Positions 24,037 through 37,649 of a stretch of 64,000 nt of DNA are shown in pieces (within the stretch, counting starts at the first letter, position 1; every line of letters starts with the position of its first letter). The position numbers were made by a program, and so were the translations under genes. Below the pieces are notes generated by a model that was not told the origin of the DNA, searched no databases, and saw only the letters and a program-made list of their open reading frames with translations. The DNA lies in contig OX352772.1 of NCBI GenBank assembly GCA_947095535.1, positions 55,199,445-55,263,444 on the forward strand. Reading direction: 5' to 3'. The stretch comes from Poecilobothrus nobilitatus. Its lineage: Eukaryota > Arthropoda > Insecta > Diptera > Dolichopodidae.

Positions 24037-24479
24037 TGAAACATATAAAAACCAAAAATTTATATTTTTTTATAAATTTTAAATTGTCAACTATTTAATA
24101 CAGGAAGATAAACCGAAAACAGTATAAATTTAAAACCTCTAATAAAATACCAAAAAAAAAAAAAATCAATTTGTAAAACCTTTTACCACAAATTTTTGAA
24201 TAAAATTTAGTTCACAGCACTATTAATATTTTGTCATTGTTATTAAATTTGATAGTTATTTTTTTTTTGGAGACAAACTTTTAATTAACTATTAACAAAT
24301 AAACTTTTTTTTCCGCAGAAAATTTCCTCATTGCCTTCCCAAATTTTGTTTTATTGAAAAAAACAAAAAAAAGGATTAAAAATTTTAAATAATTTTTCTT
24401 TACAATCAGTTTTTTAGTTGGGGTAATTGAAAAAATACCCAATTACAAAACTTTATAATCATGTCATCTTTAGAAGTTG

Positions 24480-24860
24480 TCCCATTTTAAAATTCTTACG
24501 TTGAATGTAAAAAGTCGAACGATTCCGTTTTAATGCGTCTATTTAGGTACATGGTCGAATGTCCAAAATTAGTATAGCAGAGACTAATATATGAAGTTGA
24601 TGTGGGTAGAAAACGGAAACAGTACTCCATGTTTTGTGCCCAATCTTGAAACTTCAAATGAAGAGAAAACTGGGGGAAGTTTGTGGCAATGCCCAATCTT
24701 GGAACTCCTCTTGGGTGAGGGAAACTGGGAGAACTTCGCCGAAATGAGAAAGCTCAATTTGGGAAACAGCATACGGTTCATGAAGAGTATAGATTAGCTG
24801 GATGAGATGTTGTAAGTTATGAAAGAACCACCGAGCAGTGCAACAGAACGGTTTACTAAG
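24480..24860. repeat. G+C-richer patch with a ~50-bp imperfect tandem duplication
   Basis: TGCCCAATCTTGAAACTTC (about 24639) recurs as TGCCCAATCTTGGAACTCC (about 24690), each followed by a GAAACTGGG.GAA word. A 68-codon plus-strand frame (24591-24797) and two minus-strand frames span it. None matches a family I recognise. It could be a transposon piece or, less likely, a small exon. Confidence 0.35.
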
Positions 24861-25145
24861 ATATAAGGGCAGTTAGAAGTTCCTCTTCGAAATAACAATA
24901 AGTTAAAATATGATTTATTTTTCTAACTTTCCAAACGATCAATCAATCAATCAAAACATTTGTAATGAAAAGTCCCAAATTTTTGATGGCGTAGTTTTTC
25001 GTAGGTTAAAGATCTAATGAAATATGTTTATTAGTTTATAACTACCTTTACCTTTACAATAAATGATTTAAGTGACATATGTCATTGCTATAATCTACAC
25101 TATGACATTTTGACTAAATCAAAATGGTACCTGATTTTTATATTT

Positions 25146-26713
25146 ATACCCGTACGATAGCATCGGGTATAATAAAATTACTCCTCCGTTTGTAACACCT
25201 CGAAATAAGCGAGCTAGATATACCTTCAAAGGTATGGATCGGATCAGAAAAAAATTCTAAGACTTTTGAGCCATGTCCGTCCGTCCGTCCGTCAGCACGC
25301 TAACTCAAAAACTAAGAAAGCTAGAATCTTGAAATTTACACAAAATATTTTGGGAGTAATTTGTAGGTTCCCTATTTTTTTTGGTTGAGTTTGGAAACAG
25401 CCTTAGGGTAGCTCTCGAACACCTAACTTTTAGATCTCCACATTTTTTTTGCAATAGAGCTATGAAATTTTAACTACTGATAGATCTCAAAAAATATTAA
25501 TTTTATTTTTAATAACTTTTTTTTGTAGCCCCACCCGTTACGGAGCTACAGCTCCCCAAAGGTTCAAAAACGCTCTATATTTAAATTGTTATAGCACAAG
25601 TTCTATAAGGTATATCTTCATTTTGAAAACGCCAAACGATTACGACTTTCATCTTTAAAAGTATATATACAATAAATATATATTTTTGGCATACGGTGTC
25701 TTAATTTACCGTTATGCGAAACTCAAATTTTGCAAAATTCTTTAACCCTTCCATCTTCTAAACGGTTAAAGTTGGAAACTTGAAATTTTGACAGAAGTTA
25801 GATCTTTGAAAATTAGTATGAGTCATTTCAGAAATTTTTTTTGTATCACCCCCCGTTTAGGAGCTGTAAGGGGTCAAAAACTGAAAATTTCCTATTTTTA
25901 AACACCTGTAACTTGAACACCTGTTAAAATTTTTTTGAAGTAATACACAAAAATTAAAGCTCCAACATTATATTTTTATTTCTGTTAATAACTGTTTTTA
26001 ATAATATAGGGTTACTTTATAATTGACGAAAGTGTTACTTGATTTTTTCAAATTTTCTAACAAATTTCTTTAACGATTTTTTTCCATTTTGTTTTACTCG
26101 ATAATTTGCAATTGTTGAGGATATAATGCGTAGTACAAAAAAATGTAATTAAATAAACAACATAACGGTTGCTTGAAGAATTTTTATTTATATGATATTA
26201 ATATATATACATACTTATATAATATCATGTTTATTTACATATCGTATATGTCACTAGTGAATGAATGATAAGAGTATATATGTATATTATATAGCGCCGT
26301 ATTTACATACATATATGTATTTTATTGTACTTATAAGAAATTATTCTGTCAATGGAATATTTAAATATAATATAATATAATATTTAAAATTATATTTACT
26401 GTTTTGTACTTAGTAAATTTAATATACATTTACCGCTTAGTATTAAATGGTACTATAGAATATTTGAAAAAGTTTTGGATTGATAATCGTTATGTGGAAG
26501 GTTAGAATCTGCTTTTGAAGAATGTACATATAAACATATAGTTTGAATATATGTACAACCCATAGTTCTAGAAATTATAAAATTCACCCAAATTATTTTA
26601 AAATACTAAAATATTAAAAAAATAATATTGTAAGCAGAGTGACAGGCTGTGAACATACTAACGGTTCGTACGGGTATCTAAGAGTTGACAAAGTCAACTG
26701 TATTCTTCCTCGT
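25146..26713 (+). mobile_element. Family 2 element, copy C (inverted partner of B)
   Basis: It starts TATACCCGTACGATAG, then CTCCTCCGTTTGTAACACC, a mini-me-like segment, and (GTCC)4 at about 25275-25291. It continues through the same interior as copy B read in reverse. It ends CGTACGGGTATCTAAGAG, then TTGACAAAGTCAA as hairpin, then the terminus TATTCTTCCTCG. Its hairpin is more perfect than in copies A and B. It is about 1.57 kb with no ORF. Confidence 0.72.
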
Positions 26714-29700
26714 TTTTTTTGGTAAGTAATTTTTTAGTTTTAATTAATTTTTAATTGAAAAAAACATAACCTAAAATGAAGTACATTTGGGAACGTTTAG
26801 AAATGTGCCATGAGCTATTTTATGAATAGAAATATAAGCTTCAGGAGATTTTTTTGTTTAATTAATTATGAATTACAATTGGGCGTAAAAGAGAGTATTC
26901 AATGACAAGTTTTTAAAAACAACACGAATTTATTTTATATACTTTAAAATTTGTAAATTATTTGAAATTCTTTAAAAGACTGACAAATTATCAATACGAT
27001 ATTTTTATCTTTGGAGTGAATAGCATTAAAATTTAAATTTGAATATGTGTGAAACTTTTTCTTCAAAATAAAATTATATTTAAGTTTATGAAGATTATTT
27101 TCTATTCAAGTGTTTTTACGTTCAAGTTCTCAATATTCCTAAAACTAAGTTTTTAAACCTTTGTCGAGTTTAAATGTCGAACTATTAAGAAACTAATTTT
27201 GCTACTTTTGTATAGTAAAGTTTTAGAAGCATCTATCTTCAAAATATCCCTCCAAATTTTCAATTTTCGACAATTCCTTCACCCCAACCTCATGATCTAT
27301 ATTTCCAAAACCCATTTTTCAAGTATCGAATAAAATTCTTATCCCGAAAACTAAATTATTCATTTGCAATATAGATTCTAACCTAAAGTTTAGTTTTAGA
27401 GGGACAGTTTTCATTCTTTAAACTTGAGAACTGGTCAGAGGAAACTCGTGTAGTGGGTTACTTTACCTTTGGGTAACTTTTGATGTTTTCTACTGAACCA
27501 CGTTAAAACAGGTATTAAACATTGGAAAGAATTATATAAAACAAAGGAAAGAAAATAATAAATACTTAGTTATTACTCCATATTTTAGAACCAAATAGAC
27601 CATTTAAATGTAGTAATTCAATGCATCAGAAGGAGATGATCTAATCAAAAAATTCTAAGGTATAATATGTTCTTATATAATAGAGTTTTTTGCATATGAA
27701 TGTTAAAAAAAAAATTACCTATAACTACTGAATTCATTTTTTTGCTTATCAATGTAACTTTTCAACTCTAAAAAAATTATGAAAAAGAAAATTTGTTATG
27801 CTATGATAAAATTTATCTTTCAAAAGTAACAAAAAAATTTCACTTCATTTAATTAAAGGTAAGCGCGCTCACAGGATTTCTGAAATTCATAACAAAAGTA
27901 ACAAAAAAAAAAAAAAAAATCACTCCCTTTTTTTATGCACCTATATTGAGGTCTTACAAAGAAAATGAGGTCTTATGAGCAGTGATGATATTGAAAAAAG
28001 AAAACAAAAAAAATATATATAATACAATAAGAGTTTTCCATTTAGCTAAAGATTATGAAAAATTTTCTGTAATTTTTTTTTATGCCATTGATAACTGCTT
28101 CAATATTGTTTCTCCACATACGTTTAAACATACAGGTGTAAATGGATTGTTTAATATGAAATTAAAAATGATTTTAATACAGAGTGATGAGAAAATGTAT
28201 ATATAGCGTTATTTTAATAAAGCAACCTGTCCTCCATATATTAATTGATAAAATACCCTATATATAATAGAATTTGCCAGATATAGTTATTATGTATCCT
28301 ATATGGCTAATGATTTATTATGAAAGAATAGTATCATAAATTTTCAAAAGAAATTTTAAAAATTGTAGATTTTTGAGGAGAATTAAAATTGTTAAAGTTC
28401 AAACCATGGTCAGGTCAAAAATAATATATAAAATATAATAAAATAATGTAAACAAAATATTAAATATAATTATAATTGAACACTTGTACCGAGATGGCAC
28501 ACTTGATAAAGACAAAAGGGTCCTAAAAATATCGGCAGATATTTATATCTCGATGATGAAGACTGATGAAGACAAAGTTAATGCTTCAATAATTTCTAGA
28601 GTCTATGTTCATAGTGCAACTTCAAACGTAGGAGAAATAGTTAAGGATTTTTTCGATGGGTGTTAAGACTTGAACGAGGTACTGTTTAATAAGCCTAGGG
28701 TCTAAACAATTGGCTTCCGAAACACCTTTTTTAGGAAACTTAAAGTTTTTAATGTTTTTTAATAATATACAGTTTAACATTCAGTATTCAAAATCTGTGA
28801 TTCTTTGGGATATATTTTTTTTAAATGTAACAAAGTTCAATTATGTCAACTAAAAGAAAAATTAGGAAAAAACTTTAAACTAGAAGTATAATATATTAAC
28901 CTCAACTATTAACATTATAAATTTGTAAATTTTTATGTAGGTACTCTGTTGAGAAAAGTCTCATTATAATATGTAAAAACGTAAACATTTACATATGCTT
29001 TATTTTTTCAAATACATACATACATATAAATATACTTTCAATTTTATTTACCTTAAGATCAACCATTTTTCATTCTAAAACATTATCTAAAGAAACAAGA
29101 AAGAAATCTTTTCATTTCATATAGCTTTAGGATAATAACATTTTTTTTTCTTTCAACCATAGTAAATCCATTTATTTTCTATATGTTTACTTTAATTTAA
29201 ATGAAATTCTAAAATATGTTTGAGCTTATATCAACTGTTACAAAAAAAATAATATGTAGGGTGACCATTAATTTTCGTGCGTTTGAACAGTACACATTTT
29301 GACTATATTTTTATAAGCAAAATTATTTTAAAAGTGAATCGACTGTTAATTAACAAATTCGTTTGAATCAAGACCTGAATTAGAACAAAGTTATTTCTTC
29401 ATAATTTTCAGAAAGTTTATATATTTTCTGTAGAGAAAGAATTTAAATTCTTTTTGATTCCTTAAATTTACCGTTAGTACACGACTTCTAGATGAATATC
29501 AGAAAAAAAATAATGTAGCTTTTTTCGTACATAGTTTTAAAATATAAAATAGCTTCACTTACATAATTTTCCTATATTCTCAATTTCACGTCGTAAGCTT
29601 CATGATTGTAGCCAACACTAATATGATGGTATAGATGGGTAGAGAAAAATCAGTAATGTAATGTATTTTGAAGCGGCAATAAGTATTATTTGAATATTTT

Positions 29701-32700
29701 CTATATTATCTTGTTTTGTAGAGAAATTATATTGTGCCTGTCACATCTGAATTTATAGATTCATAACATCCATACTTCAGAAAATATACTCTTTGTTTAC
29801 TTCAATGAAAACATCATCTGATAAGAATACGTTAGTGAAGTTTACAATCAGAAAGAAAGCTACAAGAACCATCTTTCATAGTTTTTGTATTTGTAACAAA
29901 ACTGAATACTTCTAAAGTTCTTGTAGCTGTATCATTACTTACATTTCATTTAAAGTTACAGCATTTTTTATGGACACATATTAGAAAAAGTATCAACAAA
30001 ACTGAATTAATATTTGTAATTATGTAGAGCTCTACAAATATTGATGATCAAAATGTCAAACTTCTTCGGATATTTCTTTCTAAAGATATTCTAAAAGATA
30101 TTCTAAAGGATATAATATTACAGTGTTTATTTTACCAATATAAAATATATTAAGATAGAGAGTATCAATTTCTTGTATCACTTTACTATTACGTCATAAA
30201 TGATGTAAAATATCATAGTGTAATAAATTCCTTTAATTTATAACACAATTCTTATGAAAATCTTAAGATTACAGAGATAAAATGTTAAATATTTCCAAAG
30301 AATAAAACAAAAATTTAAATTTTGAATTTTTTTTAAAAAAAAAAAAGGTCGCTTTAATTTAAAACATATGAATACAAACATATTATATAATACATATATA
30401 TTTATTTTATTAAAATTTCAGTAAATTTATGTATATGCGGTATATGCGCATATAAATGTGTGTGTGTAAAGAAAATATTTTATGATGTAAAAACTTTCGG
30501 ATTAGAAAGAAGTGAAGAAATGAAGTTTTTTTTGCTACTTTTTCTGTTTTTATTGTTTTTTCTAAAGAAAAACAAAAATAATAGGAAAAAAAAACAAAAA
30601 AACATTATTTTTTAAAGTTCATTGTTCGGCTAAATCCCTCTCTGTTTGATCATAGACACCAAATTCACAAATGAATTCTAACATGAAAAAAAAAAAAAAA
30701 ACGAAAAATTAATAGGAATGTAGATGGTGTTAAAAAGACTGTTGCTGGTGTAATTTAAGAACAACAAAAACAAAAACAAAAAGAAAAAACAAAACATAAA
30801 GAAAAGAGAGAAAAGAAAGAGAAGGATATAAGTTATATATGTAGAGAAGGCAAATAAACAGAAACAAAAAAAAACAACATATCTGTCTCAATAGAATGAT
30901 TATTATCATTGAGGTATTTACCAATTACAGAGCGTGTTAAAAGAACCTGTTATTATTGTTTATCGTTAATTTTTTTTTCGCTTTTTTTTTCTAATTTATT
31001 AAATTGATAAATATGGAAGAGAAAGAAGAAAAGAAAAGAAGACATAAGCGAAACAATTACTATTCTAATTTTTATGGTCTTAAAGTAATTGTAAAAAAAA
31101 GAAACGAAAAATAAATAAATAAATAAATAAATCTTTTCATATATAAAAAGAAAACAAGAACTTAAAAAATTATTTAAAGAATGGTTTACAAAACTTTGTT
31201 CAGGAATTTGACTATAATTGAGTAAAATTAAAAAAATTACCAGATTCAATCTTTACATAAAAGTTTTCATTTTTACGAAACAAAAAAAAAGAAAACTACA
31301 AAATTTTCAAGTTCTTTTTCTTTCCTTTTTTTTATTCCTGAACTATACTGATTCCAAGTTATGTCATTATTCCGTTTATTTGTCTACATCGGCAGATGTA
31401 GGTTTTAGTACGGTTAAAATTTCATACTAGCAAAGGGAATTAGATTTTAATTGTGTCTTTTGCAGACTTACATATCACACAGCAAAAAAAAAAAATGGGA
31501 ACGAAAACAATTAAATAGATGTAACTTACCGAAAAGAAGAATTTGGGGCCCCGAAATTTACATTGAATTATTGTGACAAAATGAATTGAACTGAATTAAA
31601 AGTCATGGTAATGTTTGGTAACATTTGAATTTTCACACAGATTTAAAATGAATTTATATAAAATGCAACAAGGATATAACAATGATATTGAAAGGAGAAA
31701 TCAATGCTAAAAGTCATATTATAATTTATTGTACAATGTACGATTTTCAAAAAAAAAAACAAAAAAGTTTGGAATTAATTTCTTTGCTTTATGTAATCGT
31801 TGAAGTGTATATTGTTTCGTTCAAGTTATACATTCTTGTCAGTTAATACGATAACCTATCTGATCGATAACCTATAAAAATGTTACAACAACCTAACCTA
31901 CCTATCTGAATGATTTTAAAAATAATCATCTAGAACTGAATTTTTCTTTCATAATTTTTGTAACATGTAAAATAAGAAATTTGTAAAATTTTATTTTATT
32001 ATCAATTCTTTGTAAAAGCAACAAAAGCTTGAATTTTTTTTTCCGTCAATATCGAATATTTTGAAAATTCTATTCAAGTGATCGTTTTTAGCCTGTTCGA
32101 CTCTTATATATTACGGTCATCCAATAAAAAAAGTTGGAAATAATAAAAGGCGTTGCATTCTACTTAAGTAAATCTTTCTTACAATAAAAAATAAAACCGT
32201 ATTTAAATGTTTTCGATATCCTTTTTTTACTTTTTTTTAAGCCTTTATTTTTTTCTATTTTTTAAATATCATTATCTATAGTTAAAAAATGTAAATACTG
32301 ATTTTACTTAAAATTAAACTGCTTTAAAATTGTTTTATAAACTTTTTCTTTGTAAAATTATTTTATCTTTTTTATCCATGAAATAAAAATTTATACTTTT
32401 TTCTTGTAAAAAGTTAAGCAGCATTTAAATTAATTACATTTTTTTTTGTGTTCTATCTTTTTTTTTTTTGTTTTACTGTACATAGTAATTTTTAATAAAG
32501 GAAATAATGTATTTATTTTACTTTTTGTTTTTTTTATGTATTCATCATTTTATTCTTCCTTCTAATTTATAAATTTTATAATAAATTATAGCATTTATAT
32601 TGTGTATATTACATTGCTGCTGGTTAGAGTGAGTGTGTACAGCTCATATAAATTAATAAAATAATGAAGAGGATATTAGAAAAAAATAAGTGTATAATAG

Positions 32701-33919
32701 TAACTGCTATTTGTATAGTTGATTTCATTGAACTCGTTTGAAATTAAAATATTTTTTTTTTTATTAACAACTATCTGTCAGTTTTTTTATCAGCTACTTT
32801 TTAGCAACTTGTAATTGGTTTTCATAAGGATGACGGGCCTCAATTGGCCTCTAAGTATACATTTGCAGTCCCTACTTACCTATTAATCTAAGAACAGTAT
32901 CTTATGAAATGGAGAATTGCAAACGATCTGTAGTTTGTTCAAACTTTCATTTAGAGAGGAAAAATGGTCTTAAAAGAAACTAAACTTCAGTTTGATACTT
33001 ACAATTTTCAATGTCGGGTAATAAATGCCTGTTGATGCCTGTTTAGATATTTGTATTCAGTATTAGTTTAATATATTTATAAGTACATATAGTTTAGCAT
33101 ATTTAGCTAGTGTATATATACATATATATAAGGCAAACACATACAAGATATATATGGTTTATAAGGCATAAGGCATAAGGCATATATATAATTTATTTAT
33201 TAATAAACTACATATATATAATTTATATTTAACTCAATTACAAATGATGGATGAACCTGAAGAAAGAACCAAATAAACTTTTGCAAAAAAGCTGTAGCAG
33301 TTCTCTACGAGACGAGATGAATGCAAGGATTATGTTTAATTTATTAACCAAAGGAAGATGAAAACGGGTGAAGAACATATTTATATCGTACATATAGGGT
33401 GAATTGATTCTAAATAACCTAAAATATAATAAAAGAGTTTTTAAGATAAAAGTTAGGAAAAGCTACTGATAAATATGAAATTATTTAGCATAACAGGCGA
33501 ATGAGTTCTAAAGTTTTTTTACAAAAATATCCTAAATGTGAAGCACTTGCGTTTGAAAAGTTATATATCAAATTGATAAAAAATATAAAATAAACAGATT
33601 AACTTGTCAATATGACTGCACAATGGAAACAAAAATATAACGATTTAGTTCTTCTTTACTTTACTTTGCTTCTTTTAATGATTGCAGGTTTTTACAAAGC
33701 TTTCGATTAAACCACTTTATTTGCAGATGCATTGAAGCAATTACCAATTTTTGAAGATAATTTGAAGCAATTTTTTTTAAGTTTTAAAATTTGAATTTTT
33801 ATCAACAAAATGATGATTTCAAAGTTTTTAAAATAAAAATTACAAAATTAAAAAATTGATATTTAAATATGTAATTGAAGAAATAAATAAATAAAACATT
33901 AAAAAAAAAAAAATGTCTT
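26714..33919. other. Long A+T-rich stretch without recognised genes
   Basis: Items seen are small. At about 27250-27420 a region resembles the 3' flank of the LINE relic at 45870-45990 (shared CCTAAAGTTT.GTTTTA), possibly a very old LINE tail. An unrecognised 60-codon frame lies at 28484-28666. A hairpin AGCTACAAGAAC/GTTCTTGTAGCT lies at 29858-29869 and 29917-29928. A short AATA repeat lies near 31108-31130 and an AAGGCAT repeat near 33161-33182. This stretch could be intronic; no exon could be supported. Confidence 0.45.
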
Positions 33920-33932
33920 GTCAAAAAGATAT

Positions 33933-34474
33933 TTATTTATTTATTTTATTTATTTATATTAATATTACATACATAAATCCAGCCATTGGTGCAGTGGTTG
34001 ACGCACCGCTTCTCATTCATAAGGAAATGTGAGGTTTCGGGTTCGATTCCTCAATATAAACGATTCGACAATAATTATAATATAAAAAAAAAAAAAAAAT
34101 CATATATCGCAATATATAAATACTTTATATATCATAATATCTCGTACACCCCACATTCCTACCAGGAAACAGGGGTTATAGCTACCTGGCACATTTATGT
34201 TACCACGGTACCTGGATATAAATAAATAAAAATTACATACATAAATGTAATGCAATATTATTGAACCATCGGCTACTAAGGCCATTATAGGTTTTTATAT
34301 TATTATTATACTAATATTATTTATTTTGTTTATATTATATACTATATATTTATATTATATTTGGTCGTAAGGGGGGTATGTAAAGAAAAAAACACTTACG
34401 ACCTGTGCAGAGATCGAACCCACACTCCTTCGGTCAATACACCACACGCCTACCCACTAGGCTACCGAAGCCCC
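33933..34474 (-). mobile_element. SINE B copy, split by a nested SINE C
   Basis: The tRNA-like head is at the right. Read in reverse it starts GGGGCTTCGGTAGCCTAGTG and has the B-box-like GGGTTCGATCTC. The body (GGTCGTAAGTG...CCCCTTACGACC, then CCTATAATGGCCTTAGTAGC) runs left to an (AAAT)n tail at about 33933-33960. The flank TCAAAAAGATAT lies at 33921-33932 and again at 34476-34487, a ~12-bp target-site duplication. Positions 33979-34231 are a younger SINE inserted near the tail. The head and CGTAAG-type body suggest kinship with SINE A. Confidence 0.85.
33979..34231 (+). mobile_element. SINE C, nested inside SINE B
   Basis: A tRNA-like head (A box TTGGTGCAGTGGTTGACGC, B box GGGTTCGATTCC) is followed by a body with a poly-A run and CATTCCTACCAGGAAAC, ending in a TAAATAAATAAAA tail. 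It is flanked by a perfect 15-bp target-site duplication, ATTACATACATAAAT, at 33964-33978 and 34232-34246. Because the duplication lies within SINE B sequence, SINE C inserted later. Chance frames overlap it on both strands. Confidence 0.88.
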
Positions 34475-34487
34475 TTCAAAAAGATAT

Positions 34488-37400
34488 AACCGTAAATTTT
34501 TAAATCTTAAAAAAAAAAAATTGCATACTTTCAGGATGTTAATATAGACTATAAAGTTTATACATAATTTATGTTCATATAAATACAAATTTTTCATTCA
34601 TTTTATGAAAAAACTCAAGGACAAAATCAAAATAAATTCATAAGGATAGATAAAAAATAAACTCCTGTTATCTGAATAACGGTAAATAATTTTGTTTTTG
34701 TTTTTATTTTGTTTCTATTTTGCGATTACACAAATATGACATGAGGAAATGTTACTTTTTTTTTCGTTATTATTATATTATACCGTTACACACAAGTTTT
34801 ATAAAATGTTTTGTATATAAATGAATGAAAATATTAGAATATGAAAGCTGAACGCTATTATTTATTGTAATAAATCATATTTAGCAAAAAAAAAAACAAG
34901 GATGTCATAACATTTTGAACCCTTTTTTTTTTCTAATACAGTAAACCCAAATAAACACACATACACACGTAAATGTAATGAAAAATAATCAAAGTGGCAA
35001 ATGTTAAACAATATAAAACCATTCTTATGTATGTGTTCTTTATTTGAGTATATATATTTTTTTTTGAGGATTTTGCTTCATTCCATGATGTTTGGTTTTA
35101 AGCCTATCTAAATTATTTCCATCAACTTAAATAATTTTGTATTTTTTCTTTTTTTATAAATATATTCTGTTTAAACTGGTTTTATTTTACTTTACTTTGC
35201 CTAATAAATTTTGTAACCAAAAATTTGATACAAAATTTTTGGTAAACAACAATATGAATTTAATTGGGATGGTATAGTATAGAAGTGTGGTAGATCTTAG
35301 AAACCTTTAAAGCAATATTTTAAGAATTTTTTTCGTTTTTCTATTTTAAGTTTTAGAAGAATCTGAATTTATTTTTTTTCTGTTTCTTTCTTCTAAGAGT
35401 TGATCTTCTATATTATCTATGAGTTTACTCATGGGATAAGTGGTAATAAAAAAAAATCATAATATAATGTTAATGTTCAAGTACTCGAAGTATAATATTT
35501 GAAAGTTGAAGAGTACACGTGCACTTCAATTTTTGACAGCAATTTTGAAATATAGAAACATTTTGTTTAACATTTTAACTTGTAAAATGTTACCTGATGA
35601 TAATGTCTTAATTATTTTTTTTTTTCTTTTCATTTCATTGCTCAGGTGAAATATTTCAATAATGTTGTTATTCAATTACAGGGGAATTTTTCAGTAATGA
35701 CAGGTATCAAATATTTTTGAATGCGATAGAGGTTAAATAGTTGAAAATGATATAAATGAAACTTTTGTTAATATAAGATATTATATTTATCATTTGTTTT
35801 AAAATTTTAGTGGAATTTATAACTGGCCTTCTTTATTTAAATATTTTCGACCTAACTGTGTTAGTATCTAATTAATTCACTTTTAAAGCAGAAAATTTAT
35901 AAAATTTCATTTGATACTATATCATTTTTTTATGAGGATAGTACACCTATTTGTAGAAGTTATTCAAAGCTACTATAGAGAAACACAATTCCTCTGAATG
36001 AATATTGTAAATAATATGAATTTATTGTAAATATTTGATAAATTGTACCACTTTAGATGTTTACATCGAGGAATTAGACTTTTTATTTGGTTTATAATTT
36101 TTGAACAAATAAAGACATTTACGCGGCTCTTATAAAACAGCGCAAATCTTCAAAATACACCTCGATAGGGATAATATTTTTGATTTATTTTTGTTGCTTT
36201 TCGAAATCTCAAAACAGTTAATATACAAATCAATCGGTTTTTAACATCTGTAAGAATAACAAAAAGATAAATTCAAGAAAACATTTTGAGGATTAAAATA
36301 AGGTTTTTATAAAGCAGCATATTATTTTACTCCCTTTATTTTATTTCATTCGTCCTTTTGAAGGGTATTGAACATCCATAAAGTTCCTTATTATTAATGT
36401 TCAAGTAAACTACAGTTTTATGTGTCACTATTTTCACTAAGTCATTTAATACCGTCAGTAGATATTCTATGCTTATTTAATATATTTGTGCGCCATCTTT
36501 TATCTGGTTCAATAATCAGTTATTTTTATACAGTTTGTGTTCAATAATTAATTATGTTTATATTTAGGTTTCGTTATTTTATAAATCTTTATATATTTTT
36601 AATGTAATCCACCGACGGGACATGACTTTCGATTACATTTTTATTTCAAATCGATCATAGACAGTTGTTTTAACTAATACGCCATAAACGAGAACAAATT
36701 TAACAGCCACAAATATAATAGTCAAATTTTTTAATAGTAGATCTGTCAGCTCTATTTGACGCAGTCATATCACACAATAATATATACAATATTGAAAATG
36801 TTTTGAAAGATCCATAGGTTTTTAAATAAACTTTTAAATCAAAATTTTTAAATTTTTAATTCTTATTTACTTCTTGTAAATCATAATTAAATATTAAATT
36901 AAAGAATTTTCAAAACCTTCATTAAATTTGTTTCAAATTCATTTTTTTTTATAGAAGCACAAACTTATTGTTCCTTTTACACCAGTTTCACAATCCAAAT
37001 TTTTGAAAGTATCCAATTGTTCTGAAAAATATGAAATATTAATAACAGAAAATATATAAAAAAAAAGGAGCGAAAAATTTTTTTTTATTTCTTGAGTAAG
37101 AAAAGTGGATCAAAAAGAAGGAACTCTGTTCTTAATTCTTATAATTAATATATGTATAAGGTGTTATTTAATTAATTATTATTACAGCAAAAGGTGATTA
37201 ATTTATTTTGTGGTATAATGATTAATGAATTTTATAAGGGGAAAACAAAAAAACATTTTTTGTAGATTAGATATATTTCAAATAAAAGATACTAATATTT
37301 TGATTTGAGTTCAACGAAAAATATAATTTACTCCTGATTTCAAGGTAAGAAAAGGTGCAATGCGTAAATTTTACATTAGATTTAACAAATCTTTATTAAA

Positions 37401-37649
37401 TGTTTATTGAAGAAAAAAAAAAAAGAATGCTACCTCCTGGAATTACTCAATATTAGATTCATTACGCAAAATTTATTTTAGATGAGTGGATACAATATGA
37501 ATAAAGAAAAATTTTCAGGATTTTTTGTACAGCCTTTGGAATAAAAAATAATTAAAAATGAGTATACTGTTACAGGAGCAAATACTTAGTTGCAATTGAT
37601 TTGAAACAATGTTTTAACTACGAAAGTATTTTCACGAGACAGTATTCTT
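34488..37649. other. A+T-rich stretch, nothing recognised
   Basis: No frame above about 60 codons, no repeat family member and no RNA gene could be supported. Confidence 0.5.

Noticed and set aside
28484..28666. 60-codon frame that looks less A+T-biased than its neighbours
   Set aside because: No family recognised, no splice sites or conservation visible, and short enough to be chance.
31515..31600. Possible minus-strand exon ending at a GGTAAGT donor
   Set aside because: The upstream frame is closed by stops and no acceptor or reading frame supports it.
32825..32890. GGGCCTCAATTGGCCTCTAAG, faintly like a SINE A head
   Set aside because: No B box and no body; similarity is too short to call.
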